Positions 7,883 through 17,295 of a stretch of 49,054 nt of DNA are shown one piece after another. The notes below the pieces were generated by a model, which saw only the letters and a list, made by a program, of their open reading frames with translations, did no database searches and was not told the DNA's origin. This DNA comes from Acidobacteriota bacterium (GTDB lineage: Bacteria; Acidobacteriota; Terriglobia; UBA7540): assembly GCA_021817045.1 (NCBI GenBank), contig JAKAWG010000034.1, forward strand, positions 1 through 49,054. Direction: 5' to 3'. The number at the start of each line of letters is the position of its first letter. Position 1 is the first letter of the stretch. The position numbers and the translations under genes were made by a program.

Positions 7883-9972
7883 CCAGCGACCGGCTGCTTT
7901 ACCATTTCCGTGATTACTTCAATCCACCCCAGGCTGCCAACGAATTGGGGTGCATGGCGACTCACAAATCCGTTTCGGCGATGACGGCCATTGCGTTTCC
8001 TCCTTTTGCCTGCTGCGGCGTTCCGGCGATACCCTTTAGTCCGGGGAACCTGGTGACCTGCGAGTTGTTCCTTAACGGTCAGATCCTTTCCAACTATGGC
8101 CCTACCCTTGGTGAAGTGGCTTACACGTGGTATCCGCACAAAATCGTCCGCGAATGCAGCGTTGAAGGGCTCTCTTTCAGGACGGAAACGTTCCTGCCGG
8201 TGAAGCAACGGATGGTGGCTGAATCAATTCGCGTCAAGAATGATAGTGCTGAACGCCGCGCGGTGAAACTTGATTTTGATTTGCGGGCTGGCGTGACCGT
8301 GACGCGTGAGAAGGCATGGTTTGTGAATAGCCCGGCTGAGGCGGACAACGAGATCACTCCGAATGAATCCGCGGGATGTCTGATCTTCAAGTCCCGGTAC
8401 AGCCGGGCGGTATCGGTGCAAGGCGTCTGGCCCCGGCCCACACGCATCGCCGAGCGGCGAATGTTGATCCACGAATTTTCTCTCGGTCCCGGCGAGACGA
8501 AGACGTTTCATTACGTGAATATTATCGGTGCCGATGCGGGCGCGGCTGTAGACGAGTACCAGCGTCATCAGGCTTATTTCGACGAACTCGCTCGCGAGAA
8601 CGAACAGGACTTTGCCCGGCTGCTAGAAGCGGCTTTCACGCCGGGGAATTCGGAGTTTTCCGGCCACCTGCCACAGCTTGTCACGCGAAGCCGGGAGTTG
8701 TGGAAGGTCTATTACAACGGTTTCGCCGGCTTGCTCTTTACCCGCCGCCATTCGCCGGCTTCTGCCTATGGGCCGACATACGTGACGATTGCCCGCACAG
8801 CGCCGACACTCAGCTTTCCCTGGGATACCATGCTGACGTCGCTCAGCCTGGCGTTGCTGGACCCGAGTGTGCTGCGCTCGCTGGTGGAGGTCTGGATGGC
8901 CAATGGGATGCACGAGCACCTGGCTACGGAGTACCTTACCGGTGAAGGCGTCGGTCCGTGGTATGCAGTCAATGACATGGCTATACTCCGCTGCTCGGAC
9001 AACTACCTCCGGGTTACCGGCGACTTCGCGTGGCTCGATAAGGGGGTAGCCGGCAAGCCCGTCCTCGATCATTTGACTGAACATGCTCTCTACTGGAAAA
9101 CGCTCGTCAAGGACGACCGAGATCTAGCGGACTATGGCGTTATGGACAACTTGCTGGAAGTGGTCAGCACCTGGATCCATGAGGTTCCGGCAATGAACGC
9201 CGGAAACGTCTATGGGATGAGATTTGTTGCTGCCCTTTTAGAGAGCCGCGGCGAAGCGAGCCGGGCCGCGCAATTGCGCTCCGAGGCCAAAGCCCTTGCG
9301 GGACGTATCAACCGGCTGCTCTACGTTAGGGGTAAAGGGTGGTGGAAGTGCGGACAGCCGGATGGAAGATTCAATGAAGTTCGCCATTGCTACGATCTGC
9401 TCACCATTCTTGACACGATGTTTGAAGATCTCACCGACAGCCAGAAGCAGGAGATGAGCCACTTTTTCTGGAGCCAGCTTCATACACCTTTGTGGATGCA
9501 CGCGCTTTCACCTGGCGACCCCGATGCTACATGGAACGTGCGGGCCGACCACAGTTGGCTGGGCGCATATGTTGCTTGGCCCTCCATGACGGCCAAGGGT
9601 CTTTATAAAATAGACCCTTCATCTCAGGTTTCGGGATGGGTGAAAGGGCTGGCGAAATCTGGAAATCAGGGGCCCTACGGGCAGGCACACATCGTCGAAA
9701 CTGTTTTCCCGCCTGAACAGGGAGGCGCGATGAAGAGTCCGCTCGATCAACCCTACGGTAATGATTGGGCGATCGTTTCCGGCGGCAGCTTCACGGACCT
9801 CACCATTGACTCGATTTTCGGTGTAGACCTGAAGCTCCACGGAGGTATCGGCGTGCGTTCTCGGTTGGCGGACTTCGATCCCGATGCTCGGTTGCGAAAC
9901 TTGCGCTATCAAGGCGCAACGTACACGATCAACCGCCACGGTGCGGAGCGGGCATCATCGAATACCACTTGA
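7714..9972 (+). CDS. Tat-exported six-hairpin glycosidase-like protein
   Basis: 752-residue protein with a twin-arginine-like signal (DRRLFLKLGAIGAALPPAGG), an N-terminal beta-sandwich region (about 60-300) and a C-terminal (alpha/alpha)6 barrel (about 320-710). The barrel carries FPWDTMLTSLSLALLDP, GVGPWYAVNDMAILR, RLLYVRGKGWWKC and NDWAIVSGGSF, the layout of trehalase/GH63-like and other MGH1-type glycoside hydrolases. The exact CAZy family and substrate are not recognisable. The start codon lacks a strong ribosome binding site. It opens a plus-strand catabolic cluster and is distantly similar in architecture to the protein at 12803-15067, suggesting two steps on one glycoside or related substrates. 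Confidence 0.7.
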   Translation: MANPHTHLLDRRLFLKLGAIGAALPPAGGRVLMAGQGASETPSGEELPSVPKPSDLASDRLLYHFRDYFNPPQAANELGCMATHKSVSAMTAIAFPPFACCGVPAIPFSPGNLVTCELFLNGQILSNYGPTLGEVAYTWYPHKIVRECSVEGLSFRTETFLPVKQRMVAESIRVKNDSAERRAVKLDFDLRAGVTVTREKAWFVNSPAEADNEITPNESAGCLIFKSRYSRAVSVQGVWPRPTRIAERRMLIHEFSLGPGETKTFHYVNIIGADAGAAVDEYQRHQAYFDELARENEQDFARLLEAAFTPGNSEFSGHLPQLVTRSRELWKVYYNGFAGLLFTRRHSPASAYGPTYVTIARTAPTLSFPWDTMLTSLSLALLDPSVLRSLVEVWMANGMHEHLATEYLTGEGVGPWYAVNDMAILRCSDNYLRVTGDFAWLDKGVAGKPVLDHLTEHALYWKTLVKDDRDLADYGVMDNLLEVVSTWIHEVPAMNAGNVYGMRFVAALLESRGEASRAAQLRSEAKALAGRINRLLYVRGKGWWKCGQPDGRFNEVRHCYDLLTILDTMFEDLTDSQKQEMSHFFWSQLHTPLWMHALSPGDPDATWNVRADHSWLGAYVAWPSMTAKGLYKIDPSSQVSGWVKGLAKSGNQGPYGQAHIVETVFPPEQGGAMKSPLDQPYGNDWAIVSGGSFTDLTIDSIFGVDLKLHGGIGVRSRLADFDPDARLRNLRYQGATYTINRHGAERASSNTT

Positions 9973-10015
9973 TCGTCTGAGAGGGGAAAGCCGACCTCAT
10001 ATTTAGGAGACCGAA

Positions 10016-10783
10016 ATGCGCTTGGAAGGTAAAGTCGCACTCGTTACGGGTGCTGCCATGGGGATTGGGAAAGCCATCGCCGAGTTGTTCGCGCGAGAAG
10101 GGGCGGCTGTGATTGCAGCGGATATTAATGAGCCTGACGGAAGTAGCACTGCCAAAGGGATTCGTGAGGCGGGGGGGCGATGTCTGTTTCGCCGATCCGA
10201 CGTCAGCGTGGAGAGCGAGGTCGAGGCCCTTGTTGACGCGGGGATAAAGGAGTTTGGCCGCATCACCACTTTGGCGAACGTCGCCGGCATCGCACATGAG
10301 TCTCCGGCTCACCAGCTCAATCTGGCCGACTGGGATCGAATTCTGCGGGTGAATCTCACCAGCATGTTCTTGTGCGCAAAGCACGTGCTTCCCGGGATGC
10401 TAAAAACCAAAGGCGGCGCGGTTGTGAACATTGCGTCGGTTCAGGGGCTCTTTGGGTTTCCTTCGTTTCCACACTACGCCGCGAGCAAAGGCGGCATCAT
10501 CAGCTTGACGAAGCAACTGGCGCGGGAATATGCAAGCCAGGGAATTCGCGTGAACAGCATCGCGCCTGGCACCGTGGACACTCCGTTGACGGCGGCCGTC
10601 CTAGCTCGCGCGCCAAATACTGCCGAACTCCGCGCGTCTTGGGAAAAGATGCACCCCTTGGGACGGATCGGCCAGCCGATGGACATCGCTTGGGGAGCAT
10701 TGTTCTTGGTCTCGGACGAGAGTTCCTGGATTACGGGACAGTGCATTGCGATTGATGGAGGACTCTCCTGCGCGGTCGTTTAG
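10016..10783 (+). CDS. SDR-family NAD(P)-dependent oxidoreductase
   Basis: Classical short-chain dehydrogenase of 255 residues. It has the cofactor motif TGAAMGIG at 11-18, the NVAG motif in the fourth strand region, and the catalytic Tyr154 and Lys158 in HYAASKGG, with an upstream Ser in NIASVQG. The C-terminal GQCIAIDGGL is typical of FabG-like and sugar dehydrogenases. AGGAG stands 6 bases before the ATG. Standing next to glycosidases, a lactonase and CoA-transferases, it may be a sugar 1-dehydrogenase or a hydroxyacyl dehydrogenase; motifs alone do not decide. A second SDR of the cluster lies at 17296. Confidence 0.9.
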   Translation: MRLEGKVALVTGAAMGIGKAIAELFAREGAAVIAADINEPDGSSTAKGIREAGGRCLFRRSDVSVESEVEALVDAGIKEFGRITTLANVAGIAHESPAHQLNLADWDRILRVNLTSMFLCAKHVLPGMLKTKGGAVVNIASVQGLFGFPSFPHYAASKGGIISLTKQLAREYASQGIRVNSIAPGTVDTPLTAAVLARAPNTAELRASWEKMHPLGRIGQPMDIAWGALFLVSDESSWITGQCIAIDGGLSCAVV

Positions 10784-10793
10784 CAGAAGACGT

Positions 10794-10865
10794 GTAGCGG
10801 CGGCGAGATGCCGCCATACGTCGGTTGAGAATAAACGACATATGGCGCTCTAAAGTCGCCACTAC
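10794..10865. repeat. Imperfect palindromic intergenic element
   Basis: The arms starting GTAGCGGCGGCGAGATGCCG and ending TAAAGTCGCCACTAC are imperfectly complementary over about 30 bases, with CATACGTCG / CGACATATG near the centre. The element lies between the SDR gene and the CoA-transferase gene. It resembles a dispersed palindromic (REP/MITE-like) unit and may act as a partial terminator separating the two genes. Confidence 0.6.
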
Positions 10866-10896
10866 GTCGGCCGGAAGGGGGTTTTTCTCTTAGGTT

Positions 10897-12690
10897 ATGT
10901 CTTCAATTCACTCGGTGGACGAGCTGGCGGAGATGGTACCAAGTGGCGCGCGTTTGGGCGTGGGCGGCGTACACCTGACGCGCCTTCCGATTGCGCTTAT
11001 CCAGCGCGTCATCGCTCTGGGCCGGAAAGACTTCGTTTTCACGAGTTGGGGCGGCGGCCTGGCGCTCGAACTGTTCCTTGAAGCTCGTGCCGTCCGCAAG
11101 CTGATCTTCTGTTTTTCCAGCCTGGACATTTTCGGCCTTGCCCCGCGCTTCCGGGAAGCGCTGGAGACAGGAAGCATTGAAGTTGAAGAATGGGCGGCGT
11201 TGTCCATGACTCAGGCGTTGCACGCAGCGCACTTTAACCTTCCGGAGCTGCCTTTCCAGATTCCAGTTGGCTCGGACTTGATGACAAAGGGCGAGTTCTG
11301 GAAGACGTGCGCTTCGGGGTTTACTGAAGAGCCGATGGCGATCGCTCGCCGGCTGGACGTGGATGTCCTGCTGCTACACGCTCAGCGAGCCGACCAAGCG
11401 GGCAATATCGAAATTCAGGGCGCGCGAGGTCTTGACCTGAGCATGCTCGGCGCCGCGAGGAAGGTGCTGGTCACGGTCGAAGAGATCGTGGAACCGGGAG
11501 AGCTGGGCGCTCCGCGCGCCTTTATTCTGCCACGCAGCTTCGTGACTGCTGTTGCGGTCTGCCCCTGGGGAGCTTATCCCACATCCTGCCTGCCATACTA
11601 TTCGACCGATTATCAGGAATTGCTGGCTTATGTTCGGGCCGAACAAGCCCGCCGCAAATCGGCAAAGTCGGGCATGGCCCAGCCTGCCGAGGCTTCCGCG
11701 ACGCCAGAAGGCGGTAGCGGACGTTTCCAGGTTGAAGCAGGTCGAAAGAAATTTCTTTCAGCAGCGGCAAGAATCCGGAATAGCGACGTCAAGCGAATGC
11801 GGCTGACAAAGCTCGGGTCTCCGACCGACCCTTCGAGCTATTCAATTGATGAGTTACTCGCCGTTTGTCTTTCCCGTGAATACGGCAACGCAAGTATCTG
11901 CTCGGTAGGATCGGTCTCCCCTTTGGCTATGGTTTCCTACCTGCTCGCCAAGGGGACCCACGCTCCGGGATTAATCATCATCGCACTAAACGGCGGTTTT
12001 ATAGATATTGATGCTCACCCGATGACGCTTACACTGGCCGAGCCACTGGAGTTCGAAAGCGCAAAAATCTTTTGGGGCGGCGACGAAACCTACCATTGGT
12101 ACTACCAGCAGGGGCGCATCACTCATGAAGTGATTACGGTAGCGCAGGTTGACGTGCACGGACGTACCAACAATGCCTGGGTGAAGGGCGGCGGCAAAAT
12201 GGTGCGCCTTCCGGGGCAGGGCGGCATGGCCGACGTCGCGAACCTGCATCAGAACTTCACGCTGTATTTAACCCGGCACTCGCGAGAGCGATTCGTTAGT
12301 TGGGTAGATTTCTGCACCGCCGCCCGAGGTCTGCTCAGTGATGAGGAACGGCAGCGCGCCGGGCTTAAGCCGGGACGAGTGCGGCTGATTTCCGATCTGG
12401 GAATTTTCGAGCTCGACGCGCATAGGAAACAGTTTCGATTGGTCAGCATTCATCCCGGGGTTAGCCTGGAAACGGTCCGCGAGCGGACCGAGGGTGATTT
12501 TCTGGTGGCTGAGCCGCTGCCCGTCACCATACCGCCGGAGCCCGAACAGCTTCGATTGATTCGAGAAGAAATCGATTCGTTTGGCATCCGGCGGCTGGAA
12601 TTCGTCGCTAGCCGCGACCGGTTGGAGCTGATTGAGAGCATTCTCCAGGCTGAAGCCGACTTAGTTGAAAGAATTTCGTCAGCTTCATAA
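10897..12690 (+). CDS. Fused class I CoA-transferase-like protein (GctA-GctB arrangement)
   Basis: 597-residue single-chain protein. Residues 1-240 resemble the alpha subunit of glutaconate/3-oxoacid CoA-transferases (GARLGVGGVHLTRLP, LLHAQRADQAGNIEIQG, ILPRSFVTAVAVCPWGAYP). About 300-590 resembles the beta subunit (IDELLAVCLSREYGN, TNNAWVKGGGKMVRLPGQGG, KPGRVRLISDLGIFELD). The family moves CoA between carboxylic acids through a glutamyl-CoA intermediate. At the position of the usual Glu-Asn-Gly motif the sequence reads IIIALNGGF, so the catalytic Glu is not obvious; some relatives such as IpdAB act as CoA-dependent hydrolases instead. The linker (about 240-300) is charged. No strong ribosome binding site is seen. 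Confidence 0.8.
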   Translation: MSSIHSVDELAEMVPSGARLGVGGVHLTRLPIALIQRVIALGRKDFVFTSWGGGLALELFLEARAVRKLIFCFSSLDIFGLAPRFREALETGSIEVEEWAALSMTQALHAAHFNLPELPFQIPVGSDLMTKGEFWKTCASGFTEEPMAIARRLDVDVLLLHAQRADQAGNIEIQGARGLDLSMLGAARKVLVTVEEIVEPGELGAPRAFILPRSFVTAVAVCPWGAYPTSCLPYYSTDYQELLAYVRAEQARRKSAKSGMAQPAEASATPEGGSGRFQVEAGRKKFLSAAARIRNSDVKRMRLTKLGSPTDPSSYSIDELLAVCLSREYGNASICSVGSVSPLAMVSYLLAKGTHAPGLIIIALNGGFIDIDAHPMTLTLAEPLEFESAKIFWGGDETYHWYYQQGRITHEVITVAQVDVHGRTNNAWVKGGGKMVRLPGQGGMADVANLHQNFTLYLTRHSRERFVSWVDFCTAARGLLSDEERQRAGLKPGRVRLISDLGIFELDAHRKQFRLVSIHPGVSLETVRERTEGDFLVAEPLPVTIPPEPEQLRLIREEIDSFGIRRLEFVASRDRLELIESILQAEADLVERISSAS

Positions 12691-12802
12691 CTGCAAAAAA
12701 CTCTTCCGACGACTTTTCCGCACCTAGTGATTTTGAAAAGTCTTGGCGGTTCGTGTACTCTTCAGCATTCACGTTCGCGAAGGGAGTGCCTGCAATAACC
12801 CC

Positions 12803-15067
12803 ATGAACTTACGGCGTTGTCTCTGGAAGCTCATTACGCTTCATCTGTTACTGGTTTGTACGGCCGTAGCTCAGAATGAATTTCCCATGGGTGCTTTCAG
12901 CCCTCCGTCAGAGACTGTGCTTGGGTCTGGTCACGAGTGGTTGACGCCCGAATCGCTCGGAATGCCGAGGAGCGCAATCGCTTTTGACGGGAGGATGCTG
13001 CGGCTGTTTAACGGGTACGGAGCAATCTCGGTGCGGGATATGAGCGTGACCGGTCTTCAATCTCTTGAATTTCCGCCCATCGACGTGCGGGACTACAAGT
13101 TTGACCTGGCGTTTCGGGAAGCCGAGACCGGCGTTCTGGTTCAGGATATCATGCCGGACGTTTATGAACACATGGTTCGAACCGGAAAGGGACCTCATCC
13201 GCTTGGATTGAATTTTACTCCCGGCACGCCGTTCGTGATGCTGTTGCAGCGAGCGTACTGGGAACCCAACGCCTTTTACCGGACAGGGACGTTTCACAAG
13301 CAATTGAAGGGGCACTGGATTTCCTTGGGAATCGAAACGAAGGCCAGTGTCTCGGCCGTATTAGATGAAGTTTATCTTCGTCTTCAGGTCCATAATCGGG
13401 AATCGGTTCCCCTTGTCTTGACAGTCATTCCCCACCAACGGGCATCCGAGCTCACCCTCGATTTTCCTAATGTCAAGACGACTCCAGCCAGCGCTGTAAC
13501 CGCACCGAATGATTATATCTTGGAGAGCAACCAGATCAGAATCACCGTGGTCAGCGATCTGCCGAACGCCGGCAGGGCGGGCTGGCCTTGGGAAATTCCA
13601 GGCCGGTCATCGCGAACCGCCGATTTCGCTATCGTTCTCCAACAACTGCCCGCCCCGCCGCCGCTGCTTCTGACTCCAAGCTTAGCACAACGCATGGAAC
13701 AGGCAAGGCGCGCTGCGGACCAGCACCTAGATTGGGCGGCGGAGCGCCTCCCGCGGGTCACTACGGCCGATCCAGCGTTCGACGACCTTTACCGGCGTTC
13801 AATCTTGAGTATTCTTGAATCGCGCTGGGATCGGCCGAATTTTACGACCCGACCGTTCTATGCGGTGGGTACTTGGGTGTCATCGGTTTCGTGGGACACC
13901 TCCTACGTATCTCAGGCGCTTAGCCTACTCGACCCCCAGGGAGTACGCCGGACGTTCCTCAGCTACATTGACAACGGTTTGCTCACTAATAGCTATCTCC
14001 GCTGGAACGCAGCACACGGCACCTATTGGTATGCGCAGAATCCGTTCGCGGAAATGCGTATCCTGCAAGACTACCTGAGACAGACGGGCGATTTCGGTTT
14101 TTTGAATCGTGTCGAAAAGGGCGCCACTGTTTTGGAGTGGATGAAGCGAGTTGGAAAGGAGGTTGAGAAGCGTTACGCCCGCCCCGATGGTCTACTTGAT
14201 TTCGGGGCCGGCTCGCGGAAATTTATCGAAATTCGAACCGACGGCTATCAACATATGGTGGCCGCGAGCAACGGATTGGCCGTGGCTTACTTCCGGCAGA
14301 TTGGGCAATGGTGCAAGGCCGGACACGATCCTGATGCGGCACTCTTTGACGCATGGGCTAATAAGCTTTCGGCCGCCATCAACCGGGAGTTATGGGACCC
14401 TGAGCAGGGCTGGTTCGTGAATCTTTATCCAGACGGAAGCCGGCATCTGGTTTGGAGCTATCATCTGTTCGATCTGCTCGATTCCGGCATACTTTCAGCC
14501 GGCCAGGAGCAGAGCATAATCAGCCATTTGAAGGAAGGCGAGTTTCTTGCGCCTTACGGACTGTACTCCATTTCCAAAGCCGATCGAATACACTGGGACC
14601 TTGAGGATGTGGACTGGGGCGGGGGCGGGCAGTACACTGGAGAGCCGTTTCGCCTGGCCGAGTCTCTATACCGGTTAGGCTACGCGGAAACAGCCTGGGA
14701 CATCCTTGCGCGCTGCACGCGATGGACGAAGCACTTTCCCTATATTCCCCAAGAAATTTTCGGGGATTCCCCCGGCTATCCCGAGGTGGAAATGCCGGTG
14801 GCGCTGGCGGCCGGAGCGGGCGTTCAAGCGGTCGTTTTTGGAGTGTTCGGTCTCGAGCCTCAGTTGGATGGGTCCCTCAAGGTCACTCCCTCATACCATC
14901 ACGAGTTGGGTATTGCCCGCCTGCGCGGCTATAGATTTCGGGGCCATACTTATGACGTCGTGATGGGGCCGTGGGATTACCAGGTGTTTCGAAATGGGAG
15001 ATTGGCGGCGCAGAATGTCTACGGGAAGACGGCCTTTTTTCACGCTGAGCTGGCAGGCTCCCGTTAG
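12803..15067 (+). CDS. Secreted six-hairpin glycosidase-like protein
   Basis: 754 residues from the ATG at 12803, which begins a normal signal peptide (MNLRRCLWKLITLHLLLVC then TAVAQ). A TTG at 12743 would add 20 residues ahead of the signal and is less likely. The N-terminal half is a beta-rich domain; the C-terminal (alpha/alpha)6 region includes VSSVSWDTSYVSQALSLLDP, QNPFAEMRILQDYLRQTGDF, HLVWSYHLFDLLDSG and EDVDWGGGGQYTGEPFRL. The architecture parallels the Tat-exported protein at 7714, but the sequences are far apart. It probably acts in the periplasm on a glycoside whose product feeds the dehydrogenases and lactonase of this cluster. CAZy family not assigned. Confidence 0.7.
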   Translation: MNLRRCLWKLITLHLLLVCTAVAQNEFPMGAFSPPSETVLGSGHEWLTPESLGMPRSAIAFDGRMLRLFNGYGAISVRDMSVTGLQSLEFPPIDVRDYKFDLAFREAETGVLVQDIMPDVYEHMVRTGKGPHPLGLNFTPGTPFVMLLQRAYWEPNAFYRTGTFHKQLKGHWISLGIETKASVSAVLDEVYLRLQVHNRESVPLVLTVIPHQRASELTLDFPNVKTTPASAVTAPNDYILESNQIRITVVSDLPNAGRAGWPWEIPGRSSRTADFAIVLQQLPAPPPLLLTPSLAQRMEQARRAADQHLDWAAERLPRVTTADPAFDDLYRRSILSILESRWDRPNFTTRPFYAVGTWVSSVSWDTSYVSQALSLLDPQGVRRTFLSYIDNGLLTNSYLRWNAAHGTYWYAQNPFAEMRILQDYLRQTGDFGFLNRVEKGATVLEWMKRVGKEVEKRYARPDGLLDFGAGSRKFIEIRTDGYQHMVAASNGLAVAYFRQIGQWCKAGHDPDAALFDAWANKLSAAINRELWDPEQGWFVNLYPDGSRHLVWSYHLFDLLDSGILSAGQEQSIISHLKEGEFLAPYGLYSISKADRIHWDLEDVDWGGGGQYTGEPFRLAESLYRLGYAETAWDILARCTRWTKHFPYIPQEIFGDSPGYPEVEMPVALAAGAGVQAVVFGVFGLEPQLDGSLKVTPSYHHELGIARLRGYRFRGHTYDVVMGPWDYQVFRNGRLAAQNVYGKTAFFHAELAGSR

Positions 15068-15143
15068 CCCGGCGACGGCTTAAGCGTGACGGGGCGTTTC
15101 CATCGGTACAACCAAGGGAGAGGATAACCAAGGAGGATTGTGA

Positions 15144-16334
15144 ATGGGCGGAGCACTTGAAGGGCTCCGAGTGGCGGATTTTAGCCAGCTCGTCCAGGGT
15201 CCTAATGCCACGCAGATGCTCGCGGACATGGGCGCGGACATTATTAAGGTTGAACCGTTGCACGGTGATTGGCAGCGCAATTGGTCCATCAGGGACACTT
15301 ATATCAACGGCGAAAGCTTGTCATTCCTAGCTTTCAACCGGGCAAAGCGCAGTATTACGTTGAACCTGAAGGACCCCCGCGGCAAGGAAGTGGCCGATAA
15401 GATTATCAAGTCAAGTGACGTGTTAGTAGAAAACTTCAGACCGGGAGTGATGGATCGACTCGGCTTGGGCTACGAGACGCTGGTCAAGATCCACCCAAGG
15501 CTGATTTATTGCGCCAGTTGCGGCTGGGGCCTGGATGGGCCGTATGCAAAACGGCCCGGACAGGACTTGCTGGCGCAGGCCGTGACCGGAACTCTCATGC
15601 TAAATGGCAAGGCGGGTGATCCGCCATCACCGGTTGGAATAGGGGTTGCGGACTTAACGGCGTCGCTTCATATTGTCACAGGTATTCTTGCTGCTCTTCA
15701 CGAGAGGGAGCGAAGCGGCCGTGGCCAGCGCGTTGACATTAACCTTTTGAACTCGATGCTCAGCCTCGCGACGCAGGAGGTGACGCTCTACTTGAATACG
15801 GGAGAACCGCCGCAGCGCAGCACCGCCGGCCTCGGACATCCCTGCGTCGGCGCGCCCATGGGCGTTTATAAAACGCTGGATGGATTCATCGTGGTCGCCA
15901 TGATGCCGATTGGCAAAGTCGCGGAGTTGGTCGGCATTTTGGGCTTTGAAGGCAACGACTCTCGCAATGTCTTGGAGAACCGGGACGAAGTGAAGCGGAA
16001 GCTCGAGCCGGGATTCGCGCGGAAGACCACGCAGGAGCTGATGAACATCTTCATGGAAGCGGATATATGGGCGGCTCCTGTGAACACTTTCCCGGAGATG
16101 GAACGAGATCCCCAGGTTCAACACAACCAGATCCTGGTAGGTTTCGATCACCCCAAAGCAAAACAGTTTCGTACGGTTGGTCCGCCCATCCGGTTCAGCC
16201 GAACACCGTCCACCGTTAAACGGCCACCTTTGCTCGGCGAACACGCGGACCAGGTTCTGAAAGAACTTGGCTATTCGAACGACGAGGTGCGAAGCCTTTG
16301 TCAGGCGGGTGTAATCGGAAAAAGGCAAGATTGA
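15144..16334 (+). CDS. Class III (CaiB/BaiF) CoA-transferase
   Basis: 396-residue member of the formyl-CoA transferase/carnitine CoA-transferase family, close to the usual 400. Signatures are GGALEGLRVADFSQLVQGP, MLADMGADIIKVEP, FRPGVMDRLGLGYETL, and Asp170 in GVADLTAS, which aligns with the catalytic aspartate that forms an acyl anhydride with substrate. The family transfers CoA directly between an acyl-CoA and a free acid; substrates range from oxalate to citramalate and carnitine. A strong AAGGAGG lies 7 bases before the ATG. No oxalyl-CoA decarboxylase is seen nearby, so oxalate is not specifically indicated. Confidence 0.9.
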   Translation: MGGALEGLRVADFSQLVQGPNATQMLADMGADIIKVEPLHGDWQRNWSIRDTYINGESLSFLAFNRAKRSITLNLKDPRGKEVADKIIKSSDVLVENFRPGVMDRLGLGYETLVKIHPRLIYCASCGWGLDGPYAKRPGQDLLAQAVTGTLMLNGKAGDPPSPVGIGVADLTASLHIVTGILAALHERERSGRGQRVDINLLNSMLSLATQEVTLYLNTGEPPQRSTAGLGHPCVGAPMGVYKTLDGFIVVAMMPIGKVAELVGILGFEGNDSRNVLENRDEVKRKLEPGFARKTTQELMNIFMEADIWAAPVNTFPEMERDPQVQHNQILVGFDHPKAKQFRTVGPPIRFSRTPSTVKRPPLLGEHADQVLKELGYSNDEVRSLCQAGVIGKRQD

Positions 16335-16390
16335 GAACCTGCTGTGCCATTGGTTCGTGTTAGGTTGTGGAGCGAGGCGAAAATCGAGCC

Positions 16391-17236
16391 ATGCTTTATG
16401 AAATCAGCGAAGTGCGTCATTTCGTTACTGGTCTTGATCACCCCGAAGGTGTCGCTGTTGGGCCGGATGGAACGGTCTATGCGGGCGGGGAGGCCGGCCA
16501 AATCTACCGCATCTCGCCCGATGCCAAGAAGGTGGAAACCATTGCCCGAACCGGCGGATTCTGCCTCGGGATCGCGCTCGATTGGGAAGAGAATATCTAC
16601 GTTTGCGATTCGGGCAGACACGCGCTGCTAAAGGTCACGCAGCGAGGTAAGGTTACAGTGGTTGCCGATTCGGCGGGCGGGCGGAAGCTCAACCAGCCGA
16701 ACTATAGCGTCTTCGATTCACAGGGAAATCTTTACTTCAGCGATTCGGGCGAGTGGAAGCAAGATAACGGAGTCGTCTATCGCCGCGACAAGAAAGGAAA
16801 AACAGAGCTGTTTTCACCGGGGCCCTTTCACTTTGCGAATGGACTCGCCCTGGATGCGGCGGAGCGTTACTTATACGTTGTGGAAAGCAACCTGGACCGC
16901 GTGCTCCGAGTTGAAATCTTAGGTGACGGAACGGCGGGAGGTCCTGAGATTTACGCGGAAGGCTTCTCGCACGTGCCCGATGGATTAGCGTTTGACGCCG
17001 TCGGCAATCTTTATGTTACAACCTACGCTTCAAACTGCATTTATCGGGTCGCTCCAGACCGTCAGGTCGCTTTGGTCTGCCGCGATCCGGACAATCTCTT
17101 GCTCTGCCAGCCCACCAACTGCGCATTCGGAGGCAGGGATTTTGATCAACTTTTTGTGAGTAATCTGGGCCGCGATCACATTTCCGTGTTGGACTTGAGG
17201 GTGAAAGGGCAGCCGCTTCGATGTCACGAAAAGTAG
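16391..17236 (+). CDS. SMP-30/gluconolactonase-family lactonase
   Basis: 281-residue six-bladed beta-propeller protein without a signal peptide. Repeated blade motifs are visible: GLDHPEGVAVGPDGTVYAGG, GIALDWEENIYVCDSG, NYSVFDSQGNLYFSDSG, FANGLALDAAERYLYVVES and VPDGLAFDAVGNLYVTTY. Family members bind a divalent metal and hydrolyse sugar lactones. Following a dehydrogenase, it would open an aldonolactone to the acid. The ATG at 16391 is preferred; a GTG at 16367 would add 8 residues. It lies between a CoA-transferase and an SDR, with short gaps, supporting one transcription unit. Confidence 0.88.
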   Translation: MLYEISEVRHFVTGLDHPEGVAVGPDGTVYAGGEAGQIYRISPDAKKVETIARTGGFCLGIALDWEENIYVCDSGRHALLKVTQRGKVTVVADSAGGRKLNQPNYSVFDSQGNLYFSDSGEWKQDNGVVYRRDKKGKTELFSPGPFHFANGLALDAAERYLYVVESNLDRVLRVEILGDGTAGGPEIYAEGFSHVPDGLAFDAVGNLYVTTYASNCIYRVAPDRQVALVCRDPDNLLLCQPTNCAFGGRDFDQLFVSNLGRDHISVLDLRVKGQPLRCHEK

Positions 17237-17295
17237 GGATGGCACTCCTTTATTCGCTCAATTCATAATTCAGGGTGCTAAGGAGAAACAGAAAT

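Noticed and set aside
15654..16328. 224-residue minus-strand frame
   Set aside because: It is the antisense shadow of the CaiB/BaiF CoA-transferase gene, which has a strong ribosome binding site and full motif set.
15144..16334. Oxalate degradation (formyl-CoA transferase)
   Set aside because: The family assignment is sound, but no oxalyl-CoA decarboxylase or oxalate transporter is present in the window.
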